A stretch of DNA of 64,000 nucleotides, taken from NCBI RefSeq assembly GCF_029023865.1, contig NZ_CP118969.1:2108001-2172000 (forward strand), given 5' to 3'. The notes under the pieces were generated by a model. The model worked only from the letters and a program-made list of their open reading frames with translations. It did not search any database and was not told the DNA's origin. The DNA is from Lactococcus lactis (GTDB taxonomy: Bacteria > Bacillota > Bacilli > Lactobacillales > Streptococcaceae). Shown in pieces: positions 23,851-36,960 of the stretch. The position numbers and the translations under genes were made by a program. The stretch's first letter is position 1; each line of letters opens with the position of its first letter.

Positions 23851-25458
23851 TTATTTAGGTTGAATATAAGTTGCCAAAGCAGCTACACCAGCAGAAATAT
23901 GGCGTTCGCTGACAATATTATTACCTTTAACATTCATCTCTGAAACGAGAATAGAGTTATCTGAATAAACCTTTTCAACAAAAGCTACGTGACCATATTC
24001 TGAACTTGAACCAGCTACTCCTGGTGGGAAGCTAACAGCATAACCCTCAGTTGGAACAGTTGTTGTGAAATAACCTTGAGCTTGGGCATTAATTCCCCAT
24101 TCTCCACCATTTCCCATATGTGTTCCAACGAGCCCACCTAATTGAATGATACGGTTATAAACATACTGTGTACAATTACCAAAAGCATAACTATCAGCAC
24201 CTGGATATTCTACCCCATTATATTCTGGATAAGCTGAATTATCTAATTTTGATGCCACCAATGGACTTTCAGGAATTTTACTATCTACAACTTGTGTTGT
24301 ACTATCAACATTATCATAAGCATCTAATTTATATTCTTGAATAATTTCAATTAATTTTTGTGCATATGCTGGGTCAGTAGCAAAAATACCTTGCAAAGCT
24401 TGAGCTGCTTCTTGGTAAGTCTTAGCGTGTGACTTCCATGCGCCAGCATAAATTTCTGAGTTCCAAGTTGTCCCTTTAATCATCAAATTAATATAATCAT
24501 CCAAGGCTTGGTCATAGTTACTATAAACTCTAAAACTTTGTTCAATATAATAAGGATTATTTCCCGAAAATTCTTCCGTCTTAAATGAAATTGATTTTCC
24601 TAAATAAGCACCTGTAATATTGAAAATATTAAAATACTGCTGACTCATATTACTTTGACCAGAACCAGATTCTAAAATCGCCTGTGCCAATATAATTGAC
24701 GCATACAAATTATTCTTACCAGCTAAAATTCTCACGCGGTCTGCAATACTTTTAATAAAGGCTTCTGTACTAGAAGTATCAATTTTATCAATTGACTTAG
24801 CTGCTTCAATTGTTTTCAAAACAGGGCCAGCGTAAATAGAAGGAGCTGAATCTGCTGAAGAATTAGGAATTTGTGCTGCAGTTGATGTCTGATAGTAGGC
24901 ATTATCCTGTGAATAATTAGAGGGTGCAACTGTAGAAGTTGACGCTGAAGGAGCTGTGGTAGAAACTGAAATTGATGGTGCTTGAGTTGTTGTAGAGGAA
25001 TTACTAGTTGAATTATTATTTGTTGATGAACTTGGATTATTTGGTTTTGATGTCGAACCTGAAGTACTTGGTTTTGATGATGAACTTGAATTACCTGTAC
25101 TTGACGATGAACTTGAACCATTTGAATTTGATGATGAGCTTGAGCTACCTGTACTTGATGATGAACTTGAACTACCCGTACTTGATGATGAACTTGAGCT
25201 ACCTGTGCTTGATGATGAACTTGAACTACCCGTACTTGATGATGAACTTGAGCTACCTGTGTTTGATGATGAACTTGAACTACCCGTACTTGATGATGAA
25301 CTTGAGCTACCTGTGCTTGATGATGCATCTGAACTACTTCCAACAGTTACTCCATCAGCATGGCCAGCCACGCCAAAAGTCGTCATTCCTAAAATCAGCG
25401 CTGTTCCCGCAATAAATTTTTCCTTTTTTAAGCGCTTAATTTTATCATTATTAGTCAA
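23851..25458 (-). CDS. Secreted cell-wall hydrolase: glucosaminidase plus CHAP
   Basis: 535 residues. Signal peptide at about 1-35 (FIAGTALILGMTTFGVAGHADG). A low-complexity Ser/Thr/Asn region follows at about 40-200, including about eight TG-S6 to S7 units. A GH73-type glucosaminidase domain lies at about 225-380 (IILAQAILESGSGQSN with the catalytic Glu, then YFNIFNITGAYLGKSISFKT). A CHAP domain ends the protein (NCTQYVYNRIIQLGG with the Cys; His in YGHVAFVEKV). It cuts peptidoglycan glycan and probably peptide bonds. It resembles AcmB of L. lactis in its Ser-rich middle but I do not assign the name. TTG start with GGAGG upstream; -10 TATAAT lies near 25485. Confidence 0.88.
   Translation of the reverse strand: MTNNDKIKRLKKEKFIAGTALILGMTTFGVAGHADGVTVGSSSDASSSTGSSSSSSSTGSSSSSSNTGSSSSSSSTGSSSSSSSTGSSSSSSSTGSSSSSSSTGSSSSSSNSNGSSSSSSTGNSSSSSKPSTSGSTSKPNNPSSSTNNNSTSNSSTTTQAPSISVSTTAPSASTSTVAPSNYSQDNAYYQTSTAAQIPNSSADSAPSIYAGPVLKTIEAAKSIDKIDTSSTEAFIKSIADRVRILAGKNNLYASIILAQAILESGSGQSNMSQQYFNIFNITGAYLGKSISFKTEEFSGNNPYYIEQSFRVYSNYDQALDDYINLMIKGTTWNSEIYAGAWKSHAKTYQEAAQALQGIFATDPAYAQKLIEIIQEYKLDAYDNVDSTTQVVDSKIPESPLVASKLDNSAYPEYNGVEYPGADSYAFGNCTQYVYNRIIQLGGLVGTHMGNGGEWGINAQAQGYFTTTVPTEGYAVSFPPGVAGSSSEYGHVAFVEKVYSDNSILVSEMNVKGNNIVSERHISAGVAALATYIQPK
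25080..25330. repeat. Tandem 27-bp coding repeats (Ser-rich)
   Basis: Units of about 27 bp encode T-G-S6-7 in the hydrolase. Alternating unit types give a 54-bp higher-order period. Such repeats change copy number easily. Confidence 0.8.
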
Positions 25459-26385
25459 TTTTAGTTAATCCTCCATGGTATGTATTATAATTTCAACATC
25501 ATTTCTTTCAAGACATCTACTTTTACACAATTGTAACATTTAAAAACAAGCAAGTCAAATTAATCACTTTTATTTATTGAACACATTTCCATTTTTATTT
25601 GAAAAAATTATTATACGATATAGCTAGTAGTAAAATCATATAAAAAATGTCCTTCATAAGTGACAAAGCCATATTTAATCATATTTTATAATAAGTTGTT
25701 TATGACTTAGTTGAATTAACCCGTGCTCTCTCTAAAACAAAGGACTACTATCGTCCCTAAAAAATATTCTGTTCTCTTTATCTTATATTTCTAAGTCAAA
25801 TTACTAAAAAATAATATATTTATTACAAATTTAATAATGTAGAAAAATCAAATTCAGTCAAAAAAACCTTATACATCGTCCGCTCATATTTCACAACTCT
25901 TCTTATCTTCATCTAGGTAATATTTTAAAAAGGTAGCATTCGCATAAAATAGATTCTTATATTCATTTTTTTTTTAGTCCCTCTCAAATGTCTTTTAAAG
26001 GAGAAATTTCAAATATCCTAAGAACAATTAATGAAGGAATTACTAGAGTACACTCTTTTGCTGTATAATAGTTCAAATCAATAAAGCTTATACCAGATTA
26101 TTCGTAAATTAGACAAAATTTTTTTGTAAGACAAGCATTCTTCTGGCGCAATCAGGAATTCAATGTGCCAATTCGTTAAAGTCAAATTTTCTTTCTTTCA
26201 ATATTCTGTAAGCAATGATTGATTTCCAACAACCAGATAAACTTTTTTAATAGCATCCAATCTATAAAATTGAAAATACTTGTTGAACTTATATACTTAA
26301 GTATGTTATATCAAAGCAAATTGAAAAATAAAAAAACGTCCATCATAAATGACAAACGTTTATTTAATCATGTTTTAAAAGTTGA
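25459..26385. other. Gene-poor AT-rich region
   Basis: No convincing gene in 927 bp. 25650-25705 is a decayed copy of the fba 3' terminator region (26330-26390). The minus strand of about 26100-26290 contains broken protein-like pieces (for example NWHIEFLIAPEECL) interrupted by stops, so a gene may have decayed here. The left edge holds the promoter of the hydrolase gene. Confidence 0.6.
26332..26362 (-). terminator. Terminator of fba
   Basis: AAACGTTTGTCA, TTTA, TGATGGACGTTT with poly-T on the minus strand; one mismatch in the stem. Confidence 0.75.
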
Positions 26386-27282
26386 TTAAGCTTTGTTTGC
26401 TGAACCGAATACGTCGATACGTTCTTCAACAGACGCAGTAATTGCATCGAAACCAGGTTTCAAGAATTTACGTGGGTCGAAAAGTTTTTTCTTCATGTAT
26501 TCTGCTTCATTAGCATCAAATTCATTAACGAATTTACGAGTAGCAGCTGCGAAAGCAAGTTGGCATTCAGTATTAACGTTAACTTTAGCTACACCATTAG
26601 CGATAGCTTCTCTGATTTGATCATCAGGGATACCAGAACCACCGTGAAGTACGATTGGCACATTGTGTCCCATAGCTTCAACAAGTGCTCTGTTCAATTT
26701 TTCAAGGTGATCGATGTGAAGACCTTTCCAGTTTTCTGGGTAAGGACCGTGAATGTTACCGATACCTGCTGCAAGGAAGTCAACACCAAGTTTAGCCATT
26801 GCAACTGCATCATCGATAGGAGCAAGTTCACCTTCACCAACGATACCGTCTTCTTCACCACCAATTGAACCAACTTCACATTCAACTGAGATGCCTTTAG
26901 CATGAGCTTTAGCGATTACTTCTTCAGCAAGTTTAAGGTTTTCTTCGATTGGAAGATGTGAACCGTCAAACATCAATGATGAGTAACCAACTTCGATACA
27001 TTCCAAAGCATCATCAAAATGACCGTGGTCAAGGTGAATAGCAACTGGAACTGTGATTCCCATTGATTCTACAAGAGTTTCAATGAGGAGTTTACACATT
27101 TTGTAACCACCCATGTATTTAGCCGCACCCATAGAAGTTTGGATCAATACTGGAGTCTTTTTAGCTTCTGCTGCACGCAAGATAGCTTGAGTCCATTCAA
27201 GGTTGTTTGTGTTGAAACCACCGATAGCGTATCCGTTATCACGAGCGGCTTGTACGAATTTTTCTGCTGAAACGATTGCCAT
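26386..27282 (-). CDS. fba: Fructose-bisphosphate aldolase, class II
   Basis: 298 residues. It splits fructose-1,6-bisphosphate in glycolysis with a zinc ion. Zinc and active-site motifs: PVAIHLDHGHFDDALE (His/Asp), SVECEVGSIGGEEDG, GIGNIHGPY and PIVLHGGSGIPDDQI. Length is normal. The ribosome site GGAGGAAT is strong and the promoter has an extended -10 (TGCTATACT, minus, near 27330), as expected for a highly expressed gene. Confidence 0.97.
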   Translation of the reverse strand: MAIVSAEKFVQAARDNGYAIGGFNTNNLEWTQAILRAAEAKKTPVLIQTSMGAAKYMGGYKMCKLLIETLVESMGITVPVAIHLDHGHFDDALECIEVGYSSLMFDGSHLPIEENLKLAEEVIAKAHAKGISVECEVGSIGGEEDGIVGEGELAPIDDAVAMAKLGVDFLAAGIGNIHGPYPENWKGLHIDHLEKLNRALVEAMGHNVPIVLHGGSGIPDDQIREAIANGVAKVNVNTECQLAFAAATRKFVNEFDANEAEYMKKKLFDPRKFLKPGFDAITASVEERIDVFGSANKA

Positions 27283-27408
27283 TTCAAAATTCCTCCGAAT
27301 ATTTTATTACTTACCTAGTATAGCATTTTGTGAAGTATTTTTCTAGTCCAAGCTCGCAAAAATACAAAGTAACCGCTTTATTAAGCCATTCTTAAAGAAA
27401 GATAAAAA

Positions 27409-27438
27409 AAGATTAATAGTTTAATAACTATTAATCTT
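27409..27438. terminator. Terminator of the rRNA/tRNA operon
   Basis: AAGATTAATAGTT, TAAT, AACTATTAATCTT followed on the minus strand by seven T; directly after the last tRNA gene. Confidence 0.85.
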
Positions 27439-27445
27439 AGCATAT

Positions 27446-27530
27446 CCCGAGGACCGGTTTCGAACCGGTACGAAGGTTACCCCTCGCAGGATTTTAAGTC
27501 CTGTGCGTCTGCCAGTTCCGCCACCCCGGG
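27446..27530 (-). tRNA. tRNA-Leu(TAA)
   Basis: 85 nt with a long variable arm; anticodon loop CTTAAAA; 7-bp acceptor CCCGGGG/CCTCGGG; T-loop TTCGAAA. CCA is not encoded. Confidence 0.95.
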
Positions 27531-27566
27531 TATTATACAAAAACTCCCACTGGGGAGAATTATCAA

Positions 27567-27637
27567 GCGAACGACGAGATTCGAACTCGCGACCCCAACC
27601 ATGGCAAGGTTGTGTTCTACCCCTGAACTACGTTCGC
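27567..27637 (-). tRNA. tRNA-Gly(GCC)
   Basis: 71 nt; acceptor GCGAACG/CGTTCGC; anticodon loop TTGCCAT; T-loop TTCGAAT. Confidence 0.95.
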
Positions 27638-27662
27638 ACTTAAACTTTGTGTCTTACGACAA

Positions 27663-27735
27663 TGCCGACTACATGATTCGAACACGCGACCCTCTGATTA
27701 CAAATCAGATGCTCTACCAACTGAGCTAAGTCGGC
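27663..27735 (-). tRNA. tRNA-Thr(TGT)
   Basis: 73 nt; acceptor GCCGACT/AGTCGGC; anticodon loop TTGTAAT. Confidence 0.95.
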
Positions 27736-27747
27736 TAATACCTAGTA

Positions 27748-27829
27748 TGCGGATGAAGGGACTTGAACCCCCACGCCGTTAAGCGCTAGATCCTAAATCT
27801 AGTGCGTCTGCCAATTCCGCCACATCCGC
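27748..27829 (-). tRNA. tRNA-Leu(TAG)
   Basis: 82 nt with a long variable arm; acceptor GCGGATG/CATCCGC; anticodon loop TTTAGGA. Confidence 0.95.
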
Positions 27830-27837
27830 TAGGATTA

Positions 27838-27910
27838 TGACCCGTGCTGGGCTCGAACCAGCGACCCTTTGATTAAAAGTCAAATGCTCTACCAACTGAG
27901 CTAACGAGTC
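27838..27910 (-). tRNA. tRNA-Lys(TTT)
   Basis: 73 nt; acceptor GACTCGT/ACGGGTC; anticodon loop TTTTAAT. Confidence 0.95.
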
Positions 27911-27927
27911 ATTAGTATTTCTACTAA

Positions 27928-28000
27928 CGGTTCTGACGGGAATCGAACCCGCGATCTTCGCCGTGACAGGGCGACGTGATAACCGCTACACTACAGAACC
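27928..28000 (-). tRNA. tRNA-Asp(GTC)
   Basis: 73 nt; acceptor GGTTCTG/CAGAACC; anticodon loop CTGTCAC. Confidence 0.95.
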
Positions 28001-28029
28001 TTTATTCACTTAATGGCTGAAACAACCAA

Positions 28030-28102
28030 TGGGAGTTAACGGGATCGAACCGCTGACCCTCTGCTTGTAAGGCAGATGCTCTCCCAGCTGAGCTAAACTC
28101 CC
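28030..28102 (-). tRNA. tRNA-Val(TAC)
   Basis: 73 nt; acceptor GGGAGTT/AACTCCC; anticodon loop TTACAAG. Confidence 0.95.
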
Positions 28103-28104
28103 AA

Positions 28105-28220
28105 AACTTGGCCACTCGCCTATCTCCCAGGGGGCAACCCCCAAGTACTTCCGCCGTAGATGGACTTAACTTCTGTGTTCGACATGGGAACAGGTGTATC
28201 TCCATCGCAATGATGACCAA
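28105..28220 (-). rRNA. rrf: 5S ribosomal RNA
   Basis: About 116 nt; the conserved CCCATGTCGAACACAGAAG loop and matching ends are present. Ends are approximate by a few bases. Confidence 0.93.
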
Positions 28221-28304
28221 ATCATTAAATGTTACCTTGAACATTCAAAACTAAATAACAATTCTTCTAACTTTTAAACCATAAGCATATTATATTTGAC
28301 TCTT

Positions 28305-31205
<2,901 letters not shown>

Positions 31206-31343
31206 ATGATGATTTATAATCATCGTTTTTCAAGTATAAGTTTGTAAATTCTTTAAAATTCACAGCTTTTGGTTTATTTATCGTTATTAGATATTGTTAT
31301 TTAGTTTTCAATGTTCAAGTGATTTTAACGTCTTGTCTGACAA

Positions 31344-31416
31344 TGGAGCCTAGCGGGATCGAACCGCTGACCTCCTGCGTGCAAAGCAGGCGCTCTCCCA
31401 GCTGAGCTAAGGCCCC
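31344..31416 (-). tRNA. tRNA-Ala(TGC)
   Basis: 73 nt in the 16S-23S spacer; anticodon loop TTTGCAC; a standard position in Firmicute rRNA operons. Confidence 0.96.
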
Positions 31417-31503
31417 ACAATCAAGAATTTGATTCTTGCTTAGGTTTATGACTAAACCCCTCAAAACTGAATAAAGTTGAATGCTCACGTCTTTGTATAT
31501 ATT

Positions 31504-33056
<1,553 letters not shown>

Positions 33057-33212
33057 AGTATTTAAGTCACCTTAGTGACTGGCTTGTCTTTCATTATTGA
33101 TTGACAGATTTTTGATGTATCTTACTACATCACATGAGTCATTCTTCTTTATTCAGTTTTCAATGGTCTAGCTTATCGCTTCAAGACTCTCGTCTCTTGC
33201 GACAACTATTAT

Positions 33213-33241
33213 ATTCTATCAAACCTAACTAAACTTGTCAA
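33213..33241 (-). promoter_or_regulatory. rRNA operon promoter
   Basis: TTGACA (33236-33241), 17-bp spacer ending TGA, TAGAAT (33213-33218), so consensus -35 with an extended -10. About 155 bp upstream of 16S. Confidence 0.75.
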
Positions 33242-33318
33242 GAATTAACTGTGACTTTTACGACTTTTTTTATCTTACATCCGGAAAATCCCACGGTTGT
33301 CATGTTTTATTAAATACA

Positions 33319-33978
33319 TTAATATTCGATTCTTGGTAAATTTAGTTTTCTCTGTTCCGAAATGATTCTGATGAGAACGATAAAGATGACAGAAATAAAC
33401 AAAGCTAAGTTATGGCTGATTACCGATTGAAGGTATACATATAGAATTCCACCAATAATACATGGTAGGGCATAGATGTTTTCTCTAAAAATCATCGGAA
33501 CTTGATTTGCAATCACATCGCGTATCATTCCACCACCGACACCTGTCAATACTCCTAAGAATACAATGAAGAAGATATTTTGTGAATAACCATGTGCTAT
33601 TCCAGCATCAATCCCTAATACAGTAAAAATTCCTAGACCTATGGCATCAGAAACTAAGAGAAGATTATTGTAGAAACGTGCTGCTTTAAAAATACTCAAT
33701 GCTTCTCTTCTTGATTTAATTATTAGTGCTACAAGCATAGCTACTATTGATGCAATAATCGAAATAACTATAAAAAATGGCGATTTTAATGCTGTAGGAG
33801 GTGTTGCTCCTAAGAGTAAATCTCGAAATATCCCACCACCAACTGCTGTTATTACTGACATCACAAGAATACCAAAAATATCTAGTTTATGATTGATCCC
33901 CACCACGGTCCCCGAAATAGCGAATGCTACGGTTCCTAAAATTTCCAAAAATAAATAAAAACTGCTAATCACTTCCAT
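33319..33978 (-). CDS. TRIC/UPF0126 family membrane protein
   Basis: 219 residues with about seven membrane segments and two internal repeats, each with a Gly-rich G-G-G-x-x-R-D motif (VGGGIFRDLLLG and VGGGMIRDVIAN). This is the UPF0126/YicG layout, now linked to prokaryotic trimeric intracellular cation (TRIC) channels, probably for K+. AAAGGGAT precedes the ATG. Confidence 0.88.
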   Translation of the reverse strand: MEVISSFYLFLEILGTVAFAISGTVVGINHKLDIFGILVMSVITAVGGGIFRDLLLGATPPTALKSPFFIVISIIASIVAMLVALIIKSRREALSIFKAARFYNNLLLVSDAIGLGIFTVLGIDAGIAHGYSQNIFFIVFLGVLTGVGGGMIRDVIANQVPMIFRENIYALPCIIGGILYVYLQSVISHNLALFISVIFIVLIRIISEQRKLNLPRIEY

Positions 33979-34050
33979 ATCCCTTTATACTTCACCTTAA
34001 TAATCTTTTTAATACAATTTATTATACCCTATAATTCTCCAATATAAATA

Positions 34051-34083
34051 AAAAAGAGACTGATTTTCAACAGTCTCTTTTTC
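34051..34083. terminator. Terminator of thrS
   Basis: AAAAAGAGACTG, ATTTTCAA, CAGTCTCTTTTT. Confidence 0.85.
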
Positions 34084-34084
34084 T

Positions 34085-36025
34085 TTAATCAACGCGGCTA
34101 AAATTAGCAACATCTGCGCTGATATTTTCAATAAATTCTTCAAGCGGAATGACTTTTGTTTCTTTTGAGCCATAACGACGAATATTTACACTTCCATCAG
34201 CTTGTTCTTGGTCTCCAATAACGATTTGATATGGAATTTTGTGTGTTTGTGATTGACGAATCTTCCAGCCCATTTTTTCATTGGCTTCATCGACAACAAC
34301 GCGGAAGCCTTTATCTTGAAGTTCACGTTGAATTTTCCAAGCATAATCGGCATGAATTTCATTATTTACTGGAATAATGGTTGCTTGAGTTGGAGCAAGC
34401 CATGTTGGGAAAGCACCTTTATAAACTTCGATAAGGTAGGCAATGAAACGTTCAAGTGTTGAGATTACGCCACGGTGAATCATTACTGGGCGATGTTTTT
34501 CCCCGTCAGCACCGATATACGAAATGTCAAAGTTTTCAGGATTAAGGAAGTCCAACTGAATAGTTGAAAGTGTTTCTTCATTACCAAGCGCAGTTTTAAC
34601 TTGAATGTCAAGTTTAGGACCGTAAAATGCTGCTTCTCCTTCTGCTTCAACGTAGTCAAGATTCATGTCATCCATTGTCGCTTTGAGCATTGCTTGAGAT
34701 TTTTCCCACATTTCATCATCTGGGAAATACTTCACTGTATCTTTAGGGTCACGGTAGCTGAGTCGGAAGCTGTAATCATTGATTCCAAAGTCACGGTACA
34801 TGTCCATAATCAATTGAAGAATTTTACTAAATTCTTCTTGAACTTGTTCTAACATGACGAAAGTATGACCATCATTCAAAGTCATTTCGCGGACACGTTG
34901 AAGTCCTGAGAGTGCTCCTGATTTTTCATAACGGTGCATCATACCAAATTCGGCAATACGAATTGGGAGTTCACGATAAGAATGGACATGGTGTTTATAG
35001 ATAGCTATATGGCTCGGACAGTTCATTGGACGAAGTTCCATTTCTTCGCCATCACCCATATCCATTGGTGGATACATATCTTCATGGTAATGTTGCCAGT
35101 GACCTGACTGTTTATAAGTATTAAGGTTCATCATGACTGGTGTGATAACGTGTTGATAACCGTTTTTCACTTCTTGGTCAACGACAAAACGTTCAATAAT
35201 TCGACGAATTGTTGCTCCAGCTGGGAGCCAGTAAGCAGTTCCCGCACCAAGTTCTGCGTCATTAAAGAACAAGTCAAGTTCGCGACCGAGTTTACGGTGG
35301 TCACGTTCTTTTGCTTCTTCACGAAGTTTAAGATTTTCTTCTAATTCTTCTTTTGTAAACCAAGCTGTACCGTAAATACGTTGCATCATCTTGTTATCAG
35401 AATTACCGCGCCAGTAAGCACCTGCAACGTTGAGAAGGTGGAAAAATTTGATGACACCAGTTGATGGAACGTGTGGGCCGCGGCAAAGGTCAGTATATTC
35501 ACCTTGAGTATAGATAGTAAGTCCACCTTCATCTTCATTGTGTTCTTCAATGAGTTCGAGTTTGTATGGATCATTTGCAAAAATTTCTTTTGCTTCTTCT
35601 TTGCTTACTTCTTTACGTTCTGATTTGAAGTTTTCTTTGACAATTTTCTTCATTTCAGCTTCAATTGTTGCCAAATCATCATTTGAAATTTGACCGGCTT
35701 CGTTATCTGTATCGTAATAGAAACCATCTTGAATAGCTGGTCCAACACCCAAGTGAATATCAGGGAAATGGCGTTTTGCTGCTTGAGCAAAAAGGTGAGC
35801 AGCTGAATGTCGTAAAATTCCAAGTGCATCTTCATGGTCTGGTGTTACAATTTCAAAGTTGCTATCTTCATTGATTGCTCGAGTGGCATCAATTAATTTT
35901 CCGTTGACCTTACCTGCAAGTGTTTTTTTGGCAAGACTAGGTGAGATTGATTTAGCAATTTCAAATGTTGTTACGCCCGCCTCAAATTCCTTTACGTTAC
36001 CGTCTGGAAATGTTATTTTAATCAT
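34085..36025 (-). CDS. thrS: Threonyl-tRNA synthetase
   Basis: 646 residues. TGS domain at 1-62, editing domain at about 65-240 ([16 protein letters not shown]), catalytic class-II core (motif 2 [17 protein letters not shown]; zinc-ligand regions [14 protein letters not shown] and PVMIHRG), anticodon-binding domain from about 540. It is controlled by a T-box leader directly upstream. Confidence 0.97.
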   Translation of the reverse strand: MIKITFPDGNVKEFEAGVTTFEIAKSISPSLAKKTLAGKVNGKLIDATRAINEDSNFEIVTPDHEDALGILRHSAAHLFAQAAKRHFPDIHLGVGPAIQDGFYYDTDNEAGQISNDDLATIEAEMKKIVKENFKSERKEVSKEEAKEIFANDPYKLELIEEHNEDEGGLTIYTQGEYTDLCRGPHVPSTGVIKFFHLLNVAGAYWRGNSDNKMMQRIYGTAWFTKEELEENLKLREEAKERDHRKLGRELDLFFNDAELGAGTAYWLPAGATIRRIIERFVVDQEVKNGYQHVITPVMMNLNTYKQSGHWQHYHEDMYPPMDMGDGEEMELRPMNCPSHIAIYKHHVHSYRELPIRIAEFGMMHRYEKSGALSGLQRVREMTLNDGHTFVMLEQVQEEFSKILQLIMDMYRDFGINDYSFRLSYRDPKDTVKYFPDDEMWEKSQAMLKATMDDMNLDYVEAEGEAAFYGPKLDIQVKTALGNEETLSTIQLDFLNPENFDISYIGADGEKHRPVMIHRGVISTLERFIAYLIEVYKGAFPTWLAPTQATIIPVNNEIHADYAWKIQRELQDKGFRVVVDEANEKMGWKIRQSQTHKIPYQIVIGDQEQADGSVNIRRYGSKETKVIPLEEFIENISADVANFSRVD

Positions 36026-36137
36026 TTTATGTGCCTTTCTTTAATCTTTTTTTAGTTGGAAATTACTGACAGAAAAATCCGAATTGCTTGGGAGCAATGA
36101 ATTACTTGTTAAAGTCTTGTCAATAATTTATGGAAAT

Positions 36138-36447
36138 AAAAAAACGCAAATCTCATCCTATAAAGGACGCTACTTGCGTGTTACCACCTTTGTTCTATTT
36201 GCTGACAAAATTCGTTAAGCTCTTTCTAGCAATTATTGCTTACAAAAGTGCTCAATTTCTAGCTATAAAATTGCTGTCAGTAAATTTCTCTTCTTTGACG
36301 TAACGTGTCAGAGACGCTTTTCTGTTGTCCAAAAAAGAATTTAACTTACAAAAAGTCTGTAAGTAGTGAGTGGTATTTTTAGCTGCCATTTTCAGGCTCG
36401 CATCAACCGCCTGATTTCTTAGAAATTTTCACTAAAAACATGTCTCT
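36138..36447 (-). promoter_or_regulatory. T-box leader of thrS
   Basis: On the minus strand the T-box GGTGGTAACACGC (36176-36188) precedes a strong terminator hairpin (ACGCAAGTAGCGTCC with GGATGAGATTTGCGT, then T7). Uncharged tRNA-Thr should favour the antiterminator. Promoter: TTGACA at 36477-36482, 17-bp spacer, TACAAT at 36454-36459. Confidence 0.88.
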
Positions 36448-36511
36448 TTTTATATTGTAAAGCTTGACCTAAAATTTGTCAAGAAGGAAATAATACTAAA
36501 TAAAATTACTG

Positions 36512-36543
36512 ACAGCCCAAAATTAAAAGTTCTGTCAGTAATT
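36512..36543. repeat. Inverted repeat (ACTGACAG/CTGTCAGT) upstream of the thrS leader
   Basis: ATTACTGACAG and TTCTGTCAGTAAT enclose a 12-base loop; another member of the dispersed motif family. Confidence 0.65.
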
Positions 36544-36556
36544 TTTACTGACGAGT

Positions 36557-36583
36557 AAAAAAGAACTCAATGAGTTCTTTTTA
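36557..36583. terminator. Terminator of the ATP-cone gene
   Basis: AAAAAGAACTC, AAT, GAGTTCTTTTT. Confidence 0.85.
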
Positions 36584-36585
36584 TA

Positions 36586-36903
36586 TTAATGTCTTTGCTC
36601 AATATTTTGCTTTGTTTTGTAAGCAAGAAAATCGCGTGCCACATCTTTATCAAAATCATTGAGTTGTTTTATCACTTGGTTTTGAATCGTTTCAATCTCA
36701 ATTTTTTCAAAAGAGAGCTCAGCAATTACTTTTTCAACGACTTTTGTTACATTATTAGCAATCATATTGGCGTGGAGCAGTTTATCTTTGTATTTACCAT
36801 TGATTGCAGCTTTGAATACTGCCGTTTGAATGCGGAAGCTATCCCAGTCAACGACATGTCCATTACGTTTGATAACTACTTTATTAACTAATTTTGCTTG
36901 CAT
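36586..36903 (-). CDS. Free-standing ATP-cone protein
   Basis: 105 residues. The whole protein is one ATP-cone domain (VNKVVIKRNGHVVDWDSFRI, then KIEIETIQNQVIKQL), which normally sits at the N-terminus of ribonucleotide reductases or in NrdR and binds ATP/dATP for control. No reductase or zinc finger follows. GGAG precedes the start; of two ATGs the second is used. It may be a trimmed nrdD/nrdE N-terminus kept as an independent regulator. It has its own terminator, which argues for a complete gene. Confidence 0.75.
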   Translation of the reverse strand: MQAKLVNKVVIKRNGHVVDWDSFRIQTAVFKAAINGKYKDKLLHANMIANNVTKVVEKVIAELSFEKIEIETIQNQVIKQLNDFDKDVARDFLAYKTKQNIEQRH

Positions 36904-36960
36904 CAATTTCTCCTTATTTTTTAATCTTCTTACAATACTATTATACCAAATTTTTCGGAA

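Noticed and set aside
24816-25468. Repetitive frames rich in His/Gln or Leu/Asp/Glu over the hydrolase repeat region
   Set aside because: They are other-frame readings of the 27-bp Ser repeats.
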